Notes under the pieces: generated by a model
Seen by the model: the letters and a program-made list of their open reading frames with translations, nothing else
What the model was told of the DNA's origin: nothing
The model's database searches: none
Made by a program: the position numbers and the translations under genes
Origin: an uncultured Thermoproteales archaeon
GTDB lineage: Archaea > Thermoproteota > Thermoprotei > Thermoproteales > Thermoproteaceae
Assembly (NCBI GenBank): GCA_938027595.1
Contig: CALJAK010000005.1
Span: forward strand, 23,438 to 87,437
Direction of reading: 5' to 3'
DNA length: 64,000 nucleotides
Shown: piece after piece, positions 41,777 through 50,898 of the stretch
Numbering within the stretch: position 1 is the stretch's first letter
Layout: every line of letters starts with the position of its first letter

Positions 41777-42778
41777 CTAGCGTCGTTTCTTTAAGAACAA
41801 CACTATAGCCACAACTACTGCCACAGCTACCCCAATCCAGACTAAGCTCGCGACATCTGGCTGAGCGGTTGGGGTAGTCGTCGGAGCGGTTGGAGTCGCT
41901 GTGGCCATCTCTCTGGCGAATTTCTCTAAGTTTGACAAGTAGCCAGTGCCGAATGCAACGGTCACCACCTTGGGCTCCACGCCCGCTTCTCTGGCTTTCG
42001 CCACAAATTGGTCAACTATTCTCAATCTCTCGCCTCTAGCCACAGCCGCGACTGCCGGCGCACCCTCTCTGACGTACTGAAGCGCCTTAGACAACTCCTC
42101 GGGAGTAGGCGGCACGCCCGGCTCTCTTATCAACACTACGATGTCTCTATATCCAAGCCAGTAAAGCAAGTACTGAGCCATCGGCGTGATGGCCACGGCC
42201 CTACCGCCGTACTTACCCCCCCACTCTCTATCCATAGTCTCGAGTTTAGTCATGAACTCCCGATCTGGAGTTAGGCCAGTCAACTCAGAGATCTTCCTAA
42301 CCACAATTAAGACGTTGGGTGGATACACCCCGTGATCGTGCATATTCACCCCCTTATGGTGGTCGTGCTCGTCGTGGTGTTTGTCGTGGTGTTTGTCATG
42401 ATGCTCGTCGTGGTGTTTGTCGTGGTGTTCTAGAGTTATCTCTCTGCCGTCGAATGTTATGTATTTCTGAATTTCCGTCACGTCGATTATTTTTGCTTTG
42501 ATTTCTCCCCTCTTCGCCATCTCTGTAATTTTCAACTCAAAGGGGGCGTGCATAGTGGACACAATTATGTCTCTTGGGGTTAAGCTCTTTAGAAACTCCA
42601 CGTCTTGTACCGTAAGTTGATATTCGTGGGGGTCTCCGGCACCCCTCGTCAACAGCACTATGTTGGCTGTGGGGAATGCCTCTTTCAACACCACGTCGTA
42701 TGCGGGGAATGTGGTTACAATTGTCGTGGCGTATGTCCAAACCACGGCGAGTATTAACGCCATGATTAACTTCTTCAT
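41777..42778 (-). CDS. ZnuA-like metal-binding protein with C-terminal membrane anchor
   Basis: 333 residues from ATG 42778. Signal helix, then the ZnuA/TroA fold (FPAYDVVLKEAFP, AGDPHEYQLTV with metal His, TPMAQYLLYW), a His-rich loop (about residues 120-145), a Thr/Pro linker and a C-terminal transmembrane helix ending in KKRR. This layout is typical of archaeal substrate-binding proteins. No ABC permease or ATPase gene is adjacent, which is unusual. TTTAAAA 23 bases upstream, next to the palindrome TGTGCACA. Confidence 0.88.
   Translation of the reverse strand: MKKLIMALILAVVWTYATTIVTTFPAYDVVLKEAFPTANIVLLTRGAGDPHEYQLTVQDVEFLKSLTPRDIIVSTMHAPFELKITEMAKRGEIKAKIIDVTEIQKYITFDGREITLEHHDKHHDEHHDKHHDKHHDEHDHHKGVNMHDHGVYPPNVLIVVRKISELTGLTPDREFMTKLETMDREWGGKYGGRAVAITPMAQYLLYWLGYRDIVVLIREPGVPPTPEELSKALQYVREGAPAVAAVARGERLRIVDQFVAKAREAGVEPKVVTVAFGTGYLSNLEKFAREMATATPTAPTTTPTAQPDVASLVWIGVAVAVVVAIVLFLKKRR
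42362..42430 (-). repeat. 12-bp repeats encoding His/Asp/Glu metal loop
   Basis: Near-identical 12-base units encode repeats of HHDK and HHDE in the ZnuA-like protein. Units differ by single bases, as expected of a recently expanding repeat used as a zinc-binding loop. Confidence 0.85.
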
Positions 42779-42894
42779 AAGTTCTGGAATTTTTCTAATT
42801 TTAAACGTTGTGCACAGCGCTCTGTAAAAATTCGGTGATAGAAACAAACTGTGTGCACTGGGGAGAGTCTATATCTACCCCACAACTCTATCTC

Positions 42895-43407
42895 ATGGAC
42901 GAGGTTATTTACAGAGGTAAAAAATTCACCTTGGTAAAGAGGAGTAGACGGCTTGGAGACAAAACAGTGTGGGGAGAGTATTTGGTACATCCAGGTGCAG
43001 TGGCTGTCTTGGCGTTGTTGGGGGGCAAGAGTCTGTTAGTTAAGCAGTACCGCCCGGCGTTAGAACAGTGGACGTTGGAGATACCGGCGGGGACGCTAGA
43101 CGCTGGAGAAGACCCCCGAGATACTGCGATTAGAGAAATGGTGGAGGAGACGGGCTATAGACCCCTAGAGCTACGTCCCTTGCTGGACATCCACCCGGCG
43201 CCCGGCGTGAGTAACGAAGTCATCCGCATATATTTCACAGACAGACTACAGTACGTAGGTTTAGGCAATAGAGACGCTGGAGAGGAAGACATGGAAGTGG
43301 TTTTCATGTATCCAGACGAAGTGCTAGATTTGATTGACAAGAACTTACTGAAAGACGGCAAGACAATCTTGGCGTTCCTCTTCGCGAAGAGAGCTGGACT
43401 GTTGTGA
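42895..43407 (+). CDS. Nudix hydrolase, ADP-ribose pyrophosphatase type
   Basis: 170 residues. Complete Nudix box in GTLDAGEDPRDTAIREMVEETGY, preceded by VKQYRPALEQWTLEIPAG as in ADP-ribose pyrophosphatases. Start ATG 42895 has CTATATC about 26 bases upstream. The 3' end overlaps an antisense extension of the permease pseudogene. Confidence 0.9.
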   Translation: MDEVIYRGKKFTLVKRSRRLGDKTVWGEYLVHPGAVAVLALLGGKSLLVKQYRPALEQWTLEIPAGTLDAGEDPRDTAIREMVEETGYRPLELRPLLDIHPAPGVSNEVIRIYFTDRLQYVGLGNRDAGEEDMEVVFMYPDEVLDLIDKNLLKDGKTILAFLFAKRAGLL

Positions 43408-44671
43408 AGATTTTTCACTATGTACAACGCCCCACCTGCCGCCAGCCACGCCCCCAGCACCCACATGTATCTCAATTTCTCCAATATGGCTAGAGCCAAC
43501 CCAAGCGGCACTAGAGCCGCAGCTAGCAACACGAATATGGGGATGCCAAACGGCTTAGAGTTCTTACTGAATTTAGCCACGGCGAGTGTGACGAGGAGGT
43601 AATTCGCCAGAGACCCCAACGCATACACGGCAATGATGAACTCTACCTCTCCGACGGAGATGAACAGCAACGATACGGCGTACACCACCGCCAGAGATAC
43701 GTAGGGAGTCCCCTCGCGTGTTTTACACAAGACTGGATGTGTAACTCCAGACTCGGCGAGTTTGTACATCAAGCGGGAGAACGCCAAATAGCCCGTCAAC
43801 GCCGCTGTTAGCATAATTGCAAAGAGATTCACAGCCGCTAGGTAGTACAAGAGTGGGTTTATCCTCTCAGCCAGATAGAGGGGGGCCACCGCCGGGTCTC
43901 TCAAATCGCTCGGCCCCAGCGCCGAAGTTAACGCCATGGAGAGTCCCACGGCTTGGAATGTAGCAATGGCGATAACTAACAGTGCGGCTTTCGGGAGGAC
44001 GCTCGGCTTCTTTACTTCGCCAGCTAGTTGACCAATGGCGTCTACGCCAGTGAAGCCTCTAGAGAGTAGAGATAGAGCGAAAAACACGTTAGCCACCCCC
44101 ACGCCGCTCCACTTTGAAATTGACGGGGAGTACATAGCTAGAGCTAAGACGATTAGAGAAGTCATAATTACCAAGTCTAGAAAAACAATGACTTTAGCCA
44201 CTCTGGCGGACTCTCTGATGCCCAACAGCGTTAGGAGGAACAACGCTGTGGAAAAGACGGCGGCTAACGTCACTTCGTTAAATGGATATATTTTGGAAAT
44301 GATTTTGGCTGCGTCTATAGTTCCATAACTCACCATAATTGCTTGATCTAGAGCCAACATCCAGGCGGAGATAAACCCCACGGTGCTTCCAAACGCATGT
44401 TTCACGTAGACGTAAGACCGCCGGCTGTGGGGAATTTGACAGCCGCAGTTGTGTACGTCAAGACAATTGACGACATGAGAAGTACGCTGTACAAAACGCC
44501 AAGTGGAGTAAACGTACCCACCGCGAGCGCAATGAAGCCCAGTAGAAAGTAGAAAGTACTTTGTACGTCTGGATAAACTAAAGCATATACGTCAGAAGCC
44601 CCCAGCACTCTCTTCAACCGCCTATCTGGCGGTTCTTCGGACTTTTCCTCCACGTGTTGACTAAAATTCAA
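43155..44671 (-). pseudogene. APC-family amino acid permease with frameshift
   Basis: Two frames join into one permease. The N-terminal 89 residues (from TTG 44671) end at PTAGGLTS, and the next frame continues at YVKHAFGSTVGFISAW; TCTTAC in the expected sequence is TCTAC here, a one-base loss near 44409. The rest has the usual helices (e.g. TGYLAFSRLMYKLAESG). No stop is met until 43155, so the last ~85 residues are antisense to the Nudix gene; the native end is likely near 43400 and its stop also lost by a shift. Either decayed or two sequencing errors. Confidence 0.75.
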
Positions 44672-44781
44672 TGCATATATATCTTACACCGAAAACTATT
44701 TAAAGAGAACCAACACGGTTTAGATAATGCAATCGATTATATTCTCGTTCAAAGTTTTAATATAAGACATTCCACCGGCGT

Positions 44782-45858
44782 ATGGAGACAGGTCTGTTTC
44801 TGCAGATGACCTTCTTGACATTGTTATTGACACTTCCACTTGTTTCTAAAAAGGTAGAACACAACTTAGAGGTGTTTTTCTTTGTGGTTTCTCTAGCGGC
44901 AGCCACCGTAGGCGGGCTCTGGAGCTTCGAGTTGTTAAAAGAAGCGCTGCTGCACCCCCTGGCGGTTTACCAACCGGGCTATGGCTATGTGCCCATTGGC
45001 ATAACTCAAGTGGTGTTAGCCGCCGGGTTGACATTTTACTACTTTAGAGACAAGCTAGCCGCCAAAGCCGATGCCATAGCGCGTCCAGCCGTATTGGCGG
45101 TGTTGATTTTCGCCTTTGGCATGTCCAGCAGCGTCATTTCGGCGATAGTGGCCGCGGCTGTGTTAGCAGAGCTCCTGGCTTTCGCCAAAGCGCCGCATGA
45201 GTACAAAGCGAGAGCCGCTGTATACGGCGCGTTTGCCATCGGCGCTGGGGCAGCGCTGTTGCCGATCGGAGAGCCGCTGTCCACTATAGCGGTGGCGAAA
45301 CTCAAGCAGGGCTTTTTCTACCTAGTGAACGTGCTTATAGACGCCGTAGTTATAATAGTCGCCTTCTTCGCTGTCTATACATACGTCACACTCAAGAAAA
45401 TGCACAAAGCCGGCGTAGAGATAGAGCCCTACGAGCCGGAGCTGCGGGAGGTGTTCGCTAGAGCTTTCAAAATATTCCTCTTCATATTCGCTCTCACCAT
45501 ACTGGGGGAGTTCTTCAAACCGCTCGCCCTCATTGTGGCTGAGTTTGGGAAAGAGGTGTTGTACGTCTTTGGCCTTGTGTCAGCTGTGGCGGACAACGCA
45601 ACGCTAGTGGCGGCGTTGGTGAGCCCAGAGATGGGGACCGACGCCCTTAGGAGTTTCTTGATTTCGCTAGTGTTATCCGGCGGCTTGGCCATCCCCGGCA
45701 ACGTGCCGAACATCGTGCTGGCGAGTGTCTTACTAATAGGATTTAGAGAGTGGTTAAAGTTAGCTGCGCCCATAGGCATCGCCATATTTGTCTTAATTGG
45801 GGCTTACGTACTTGTGTTAGTTCCACATCCCCCAATACATCCCTACGGGTTCAACTAA
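44782..45858 (+). CDS. DUF1646 membrane transporter
   Basis: 358 residues, about ten helices. IGEPLSTIAVAKL and SAVADNATLVAAL with SGGLAIPGNVPNIVLASV match DUF1646, part of the ion-transporter superfamily, with likely cation or anion exchange. Leaderless with TTTTAATATA about 23 bases upstream. Substrate unknown. The 110 bases before it hold the promoters of this gene and the permease pseudogene only. Confidence 0.85.
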   Translation: METGLFLQMTFLTLLLTLPLVSKKVEHNLEVFFFVVSLAAATVGGLWSFELLKEALLHPLAVYQPGYGYVPIGITQVVLAAGLTFYYFRDKLAAKADAIARPAVLAVLIFAFGMSSSVISAIVAAAVLAELLAFAKAPHEYKARAAVYGAFAIGAGAALLPIGEPLSTIAVAKLKQGFFYLVNVLIDAVVIIVAFFAVYTYVTLKKMHKAGVEIEPYEPELREVFARAFKIFLFIFALTILGEFFKPLALIVAEFGKEVLYVFGLVSAVADNATLVAALVSPEMGTDALRSFLISLVLSGGLAIPGNVPNIVLASVLLIGFREWLKLAAPIGIAIFVLIGAYVLVLVPHPPIHPYGFN

Positions 45859-45862
45859 CCCT

Positions 45863-45910
45863 GGGCGAAATCCCAACTCCTCGCGCCGGGCGCCGTCGCG
45901 TATTTCGCCC
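45863..45910 (+). other. GC-rich long hairpin downstream of DUF1646 gene
   Basis: Perfect 9-base arms GGGCGAAAT (45863-45871) and ATTTCGCCC (45902-45910) enclose a 30-base loop that itself contains GCGCC-G-GGCGC. It is far more GC-rich than the AT-rich remainder of 45911-46063. Could be a terminator-like or structured RNA; no known family is matched. Confidence 0.5.
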
Positions 45911-46026
45911 CGCGGCGCTAAGACAAAGAGAGTTAGCGACTGTCACAATACAATTATGTGTATAAAACGACTATATACTGGAAGTTTATTTTCAGAACGT
46001 ATTTCTCGTGAATTAAAAGAGAGTTG

Positions 46027-46049
46027 TTCCAAAAAATATATTTTTGGAA
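46027..46049 (+). promoter_or_regulatory. Inverted repeat overlapping the cydA TATA box
   Basis: TTCCAAAA (46027-46034) and TTTTGGAA (46042-46049) flank AATATAT, an 8-base perfect inverted repeat. The ATATAT core is centred about 26 bases before ATG 46064, so it is both TATA region and a likely repressor site. Confidence 0.55.
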
Positions 46050-46063
46050 AACTCGGCATGTGT

Positions 46064-47647
46064 ATGGACGAGTATGTACTCATGCCACTAAGTGCGTTAG
46101 GCGTGTATTTCCACGGTGTGTTTGTATCTCTGACTTTTGGACTGCCCGTAGCTATTGGCGCAATGTTGTGGAAGTGGTGGCGGAGTGGCGAAGTTATCTA
46201 TCTAAGAGCGGCGCGGATAATGACTGCTGTTTTAGCTGTGAATTTCGCATTGGGCGCCATCTTTGGCACACTTGTGGAGTTTGGACTTGTGCAAGTGTGG
46301 CCAGGCGTTAATCTCGCTATTGCTACTTTTGCATTTACGCCTCTTGTGCTTGAACTCATTGCTTTTTCTAACGAAGTCGCTTTCTTAATTCTCTTTATCG
46401 TCACGTTGGGTAAAGTGAGGCCTCCCGTGAGTTTAGCTATTTTGGCGGTTTATGCTGGTTTTGCTTATTTCTCCGGCGTTTTGATTACTGCGGTAAATAC
46501 TTGGATGCAAGCGCCTTGGGGCACTGGCCCGCTGGCGCAAGCTCTATATCCATTCATGCCAGAGTATGGCCCGCTGGCGATAGACGTTCCGAAAATTGTG
46601 GCTTTGAAAGTGGCTGCGTTAGCTGCGGGCCACCCCATTTCCATATTGGTGCAACAGCCGGGTTTGTCTGGAAAAGTGGGTGTAGTTTTGACAGACCACG
46701 CGGTGGCTATGTACAGCCCCTACGCTTTAGTGTCGATATTTCACAACATCATCGGCGCTACGTTGATTGGGTTGGCTGTGGCTCTGGCTGGGTGGTCATA
46801 TAGATATTTCAAAACTGGCGATGGGAAATACCTAAAGATAATAACTCCCATAGCGACTATATTCGCAGTGCTTTTCGTCATACAAGCGCCAATTGTAGCA
46901 CACTTCATGGGCGAGGCTGTCGCGAAGTACAATCCCACTAAATTTGCCTTAATAGAGGGCGCTAAGGAGACTTACTACAATCCTCTAATTGCGTGGTTGG
47001 CGTATGGAGACCCCAACCACCCCATAGTTGGCTTCGACAGATTATACGCCAGTTGTGAAAAACATGGCGATACAACTCTAGGCGATGTAGCCGCGGCGCT
47101 GGGTTTAGGTGAGTATCTGAGTCAACTCGGCGACGTAGATGTCTCTAACGTAGCTGCGCTCAAATTGAGAGATTTATGTGTGTCCGATTTGCAGAAAGCC
47201 GAGTCTCGCATGCCGTTGTTGCACTCCGCTTACTACGTTAAAGTGACTTTCGCCATTTTGGGAGGGTTAGCTGCGGCAGTTCTCTTCTTCAATTTCGTCA
47301 AAGCGCCGGGTTTGACGGCCCTAGCTAGAAAGATTGTGTCAGCAATAGGCGGCGAGAGACGTGGGCTTTTCCTACTAGCTCTATTGACTGTGTTAGGTAC
47401 TGTAATCCCGGCGGTGGCGGGGTGGGCAGTTAGAGAAATTGGGAGAAAGCCTTGGTCAGTCTACGGGTTGTTGTACCCCAGCGAGTTAGTGACGCCCGTG
47501 CCCTACGCCACATCGCCTGGCTTTCTGGCGTTTGCATATTTGACAATTCTAGCTATAGGCTTCGGCGGTCTCTACGCCATGTATCTAGTAGCTACTAGAG
47601 AATTCAAATTCCTCGAATTATTGAAGAAAGGAGCTGGCGTGGGATAG
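46064..47647 (+). CDS. cydA: Cytochrome bd oxidase subunit I (CydA-like)
   Basis: 527 residues from ATG 46064 (MDEYVLMPLSALGVYFHG). About nine helices, with the haem-ligand His in YFHGVFVSLTFGLP near residue 17, further conserved HFMGEAVAKYNP and LTDHAV segments and an extra-membrane loop near 280-330. It reduces O2 with quinol at high affinity. The frame extends to 45956 but TATA spacing supports 46064. Followed by a second subunit after one base. Confidence 0.88.
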   Translation: MDEYVLMPLSALGVYFHGVFVSLTFGLPVAIGAMLWKWWRSGEVIYLRAARIMTAVLAVNFALGAIFGTLVEFGLVQVWPGVNLAIATFAFTPLVLELIAFSNEVAFLILFIVTLGKVRPPVSLAILAVYAGFAYFSGVLITAVNTWMQAPWGTGPLAQALYPFMPEYGPLAIDVPKIVALKVAALAAGHPISILVQQPGLSGKVGVVLTDHAVAMYSPYALVSIFHNIIGATLIGLAVALAGWSYRYFKTGDGKYLKIITPIATIFAVLFVIQAPIVAHFMGEAVAKYNPTKFALIEGAKETYYNPLIAWLAYGDPNHPIVGFDRLYASCEKHGDTTLGDVAAALGLGEYLSQLGDVDVSNVAALKLRDLCVSDLQKAESRMPLLHSAYYVKVTFAILGGLAAAVLFFNFVKAPGLTALARKIVSAIGGERRGLFLLALLTVLGTVIPAVAGWAVREIGRKPWSVYGLLYPSELVTPVPYATSPGFLAFAYLTILAIGFGGLYAMYLVATREFKFLELLKKGAGVG

Positions 47648-47648
47648 T

Positions 47649-48743
47649 ATGGACGCAGTGTTTTTAGGCTTCGCGGGGTTGGGTCTCGCCGTGGTTTTGC
47701 ACGTGGTATTTACCGCCATGACTTTGGGCAGTGGACTCCTCTCGGCGTGGGCTAGACACATGGCGGTTAAGACAAACGACGGTTGGTATGAACTCTTCGC
47801 GAGAAAGGCGTTTAAAATTCTAATAGTCTCCGAGTTGTTCTCTGGAGTTTGGGGCACCATAATCACAGTCTTCTTGGCTGGGTTCTTCACAGCGCTTACC
47901 ACCTTAGCTACAAACACTCTATTTATACCCATAGCCATAGCTATCGCAGCCATAATGGTTAGGATACCCGCCATAGCCATCAGTTGGTATACCTGGGGCA
48001 AGATTAAGCCTAGCACACACGTGTTGATAATGTGGATCATGGCTATCTCGGGTTTCTTCGTTCCCTTCGGTTTTAGAGCTGTATTTGCCGAAATTAACTA
48101 CCCCATGGCTGTGGGGCATTACTTACAGACTGGCTTAAACCCCGGCTTTATGCCGTACGCAAATCCGCTCTTTTGGACGTTGTATCTACATACCGTGGCG
48201 GCTGTGATTTCCACAGGCGGATTTGTAGTGGCTAGTCTATTAGCTCTCGAGAAAGACGTGAGAGGAGTTAAGGTAGGCGTTAGAGTGGGGTTGGTTCTGT
48301 TGCTAGCTCAATTTGCGTTGGGACCTCTCTATTGGTTTAGTTTAGGGCAGTACTCTCCGTTGTTGTACGAGGCGGTCAACACGACATACGCCCCAATTCT
48401 GGGCGTGAAGTTGTTAATAATCGCAGCCTTGGCGGTTTTAGCTTTCAAAACTTTGACTTCTGTAAAGAGGGGAGAAGTCAACGTCGCCAAGTGGCTAGGT
48501 CCGCTGGCTTTATCTACGGTAGTCCTCGGCGAAGTGTTAAACGACGGCGCTAGATACCCTAACATGGTGTTGATCGAGAAAACGGGGCTGCCGGTAGAGC
48601 TCTTCGCCAACTTCTACATGGAAATACCCATGCCAGTGGTGTACGTGACACTGGCGTTTTTGGGGTTATCAATAGCCGCGTTTGCAGCAGCGGCATATTT
48701 CGCAATATACAAGAGGTTCGTTGCAGAAGTTCCAGAACAATAA
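47649..48743 (+). CDS. Second bd-oxidase subunit, CydA/CydB-like
   Basis: 364 residues, nine or ten helices. The first helix has VLHVVFTAMTLGSG, which recalls the haem-ligand region of CydA rather than a standard CydB. It follows cydA by one base and is presumed to be its partner. Many crenarchaeal bd oxidases lack a recognisable CydB; this gene may be a diverged paralogue filling that role. TTTTTT after the stop (48750-48756) may terminate. Confidence 0.75.
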   Translation: MDAVFLGFAGLGLAVVLHVVFTAMTLGSGLLSAWARHMAVKTNDGWYELFARKAFKILIVSELFSGVWGTIITVFLAGFFTALTTLATNTLFIPIAIAIAAIMVRIPAIAISWYTWGKIKPSTHVLIMWIMAISGFFVPFGFRAVFAEINYPMAVGHYLQTGLNPGFMPYANPLFWTLYLHTVAAVISTGGFVVASLLALEKDVRGVKVGVRVGLVLLLAQFALGPLYWFSLGQYSPLLYEAVNTTYAPILGVKLLIIAALAVLAFKTLTSVKRGEVNVAKWLGPLALSTVVLGEVLNDGARYPNMVLIEKTGLPVELFANFYMEIPMPVVYVTLAFLGLSIAAFAAAAYFAIYKRFVAEVPEQ

Positions 48744-48815
48744 CCCCCCTTTTTTCCGATAGTAACCTTTTTTCCGGCGCCGTGGTTTTCATAAATACAC
48801 ACTTCTTATAGCTAT

Positions 48816-49523
48816 ATGGACGTCAAGCAGTCTATTAGAGAGAGGATTTGGAGACTTCTAGAAGAGAGGGGGGAGGCTGCCTTCCCCCGGCCTGTCTATG
48901 GACGTATTCCAAACTTTAGGGGTTCTGAGGAGGCTTGTAGACGTTTAGCTTCTACTGTAGAGTTTCAGAGAGCTAAAGTAGTGAAGATAAATCCAGACGC
49001 CCCCCAGAGGTATTGCCGCCACGCCGCTTTGTTGGGAGGCAAGTTGTTGATTGTCCCAACGCCGAGAATTAGAGAGGGGTTTTATCTCCTAAACCCCACG
49101 GCCATCCCCAGAGAGGCCTACCGCGAGGCTTCTACCATAGCCGGCTTGTTCAAATGGGGTAAGCCAGTTAAACCACGGGAAATACCCCCCGTCGATTTCG
49201 TTGTTGTGGGCTCCGTCGCTGTAAATCCGCGGACAGGCCGCCGCGTGGGTAAATCGCATGGATATTCGGAAATAGAGTGGGGCATTCTATCTACTTTTGG
49301 CAAAGTTGGCGAAAACACGCCGGTTGCCACCGCCGTGCACACACTCCAGTTGGTAGAAGACGAAATTCCGCTAGAGCCGTTTGATTTAGTCGTCGATATT
49401 GTGGCAACTCCGAGAGAAGTCTTCTACGTGCGGCGAGTTGACAAAAAACCTTTCGGCATATATTGGAGTTATGTAACTGACGAAATGTTTAGAGAAATCC
49501 CGCTACTTCGAGAACTCTACTAA
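48816..49523 (+). CDS. 5-formyltetrahydrofolate cyclo-ligase family protein
   Basis: 235 residues. IPNFRGSEEACRRLASTVEFQ, LLIVPTPRIREGFYLLNP and DFVVVGSVAVNPRTGRRVGKSHGYSEIE-like order match the archaeal MTHFS-like family (COG0212). In organisms using methanopterin-type cofactors the substrate may be a modified folate. ATAAATA about 24 bases upstream. Confidence 0.8.
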   Translation: MDVKQSIRERIWRLLEERGEAAFPRPVYGRIPNFRGSEEACRRLASTVEFQRAKVVKINPDAPQRYCRHAALLGGKLLIVPTPRIREGFYLLNPTAIPREAYREASTIAGLFKWGKPVKPREIPPVDFVVVGSVAVNPRTGRRVGKSHGYSEIEWGILSTFGKVGENTPVATAVHTLQLVEDEIPLEPFDLVVDIVATPREVFYVRRVDKKPFGIYWSYVTDEMFREIPLLRELY

Positions 49524-49551
49524 ATTTTTATTCGGATAAAATTAGTTCTTT

Positions 49552-50898
49552 ATGTCTTGGCGCGTGGCTATGACGATAGCCGGGCTAGACTCCGGCGGCG
49601 GCGCGGGAATACACGCGGATATAAAGACTTTCGCCGCGTTGGGTGTCCACGGCGTTACTGCGTTGACGTGTGTCACAGCTCAGAACACGTACGAAGTGAG
49701 AGCGGCGGAGTGTTTACCCCCCTCGTTAGTTAGACAACAGATAGAAGCCGTGTGGGACGACATGGGGATAGACGCCGGCAAGACTGGAATGTTGGGAAAT
49801 AGAGAGATTATAGAGGAGGTTTCTCAAATAGTTAAATCTCTCGGCTTTCCGTTGGTGGTAGATCCAGTTATGATAGCTAAATCCGGAGCTCCCCTCATCG
49901 CCGAGGATGCTGTGGAGACGTTGAAGAAGAAGTTGTTCCCAGCGGCGAAAGTGGTAACGCCGAATAGACACGAGGCTGAAAAACTAGCCGGCTTCGAGAT
50001 TAAGACTGTAAAAGACGCAGAGAGAGCCGCCGTGTATATACAGAGAGAGTACAGCCCCGAGGCGGTAGTAGTGAAGGGAGGACACCTCGAAGAGGGGGAA
50101 GCTATAGACGTAGTCTACTACCGGGGGAGTTTTCACTATTTGAAAACCCCGCGGCTGGACTCTAGAGCTACACACGGCACTGGCTGCGCGTATTCAGCTG
50201 CAATAGCTGCAAATCTAGCTAAGGGATTTGACGTTTTAGACGCTGTGAAAATAGCTAAAGAGTTTATATACACTGCTATAAAATACGGGATAGCTAGAGG
50301 CAGAGGGCACTGGCCTGTCAACCCCATTGCTTGGCTAGAGATAGACGCCGAGAGGTGGAGAGTTTATCAACAATTAGCTCAAGCTCTAAAACTGATAGAA
50401 CAACACGGCGAATTTGCAGAGGCAATACCGGAAGTCCAAAGCAATTTGGGTTATGTAATTGACTCGAGGTATGCCGCAGGTAGAGAAGACGTAGTCGCAG
50501 TCCCCGGCAGAATTGTGAACTACATGGGGAGAGCCAAGCCCTCCGGCCCTCCCACGTTTGGCGCTAGCGATCACATTGCGAGGAAAATACTGACAGTTAT
50601 AAAGAGAGACTCAACAACGCGAGCGGCTATGAACATAAGACTCAGAGATAAATACATAGAAAGAGCTAAAGCTCTGGGTTACACCATTGTTTACATAGAC
50701 CGCCGGCTGGAGCCGCAAAACGTCAAGAACAAAGAGGGGGGTACCATGCAGTGGATAATAGAGGAGGCGTACCGACAGACAGACGGCAAAACGCCGGATT
50801 TGATTGTAGATTGGGGAGATTGGGGGAAAGAGGGCGTTATCACCGTGTTGGGGAGGAGCCCCACGGAGGTAGTGCAGAAAGTGCTAGCTCTCCTCTAG
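49552..50898 (+). CDS. thiD: Hydroxymethylpyrimidine kinase/thiamine-phosphate synthase fusion (ThiDN)
   Basis: 448 residues. N-terminal ThiD kinase (about 1-260): [42 protein letters not shown] and [12 protein letters not shown]-terminal ThiN domain (about 280-448): [21 protein letters not shown] and [13 protein letters not shown]. It phosphorylates HMP and couples it with thiazole phosphate to make thiamine phosphate; the ThiDN arrangement is common in archaea. Overlaps the convergent DUF1152 gene by 15 bases. Confidence 0.95.
   Translation: MSWRVAMTIAGLDSGGGAGIHADIKTFAALGVHGVTALTCVTAQNTYEVRAAECLPPSLVRQQIEAVWDDMGIDAGKTGMLGNREIIEEVSQIVKSLGFPLVVDPVMIAKSGAPLIAEDAVETLKKKLFPAAKVVTPNRHEAEKLAGFEIKTVKDAERAAVYIQREYSPEAVVVKGGHLEEGEAIDVVYYRGSFHYLKTPRLDSRATHGTGCAYSAAIAANLAKGFDVLDAVKIAKEFIYTAIKYGIARGRGHWPVNPIAWLEIDAERWRVYQQLAQALKLIEQHGEFAEAIPEVQSNLGYVIDSRYAAGREDVVAVPGRIVNYMGRAKPSGPPTFGASDHIARKILTVIKRDSTTRAAMNIRLRDKYIERAKALGYTIVYIDRRLEPQNVKNKEGGTMQWIIEEAYRQTDGKTPDLIVDWGDWGKEGVITVLGRSPTEVVQKVLALL

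Noticed and set aside
41777..42430. CRISPR-like array in the 12-bp repeats
   Set aside because: The units are contiguous, in frame, and encode His/Asp repeats; there are no spacers. No CRISPR array was found elsewhere.
43155..43400. C-terminal domain of the permease over the Nudix gene
   Set aside because: Low-complexity Ser/Thr sequence produced by reading the Nudix gene backwards; most likely a lost stop.
45956..46063. N-terminal extension of CydA from ATG 45956
   Set aside because: It would place the TATA-operator inside the coding sequence; the extension is basic and unlike CydA, and ATG 46064 has the right TATA spacing.
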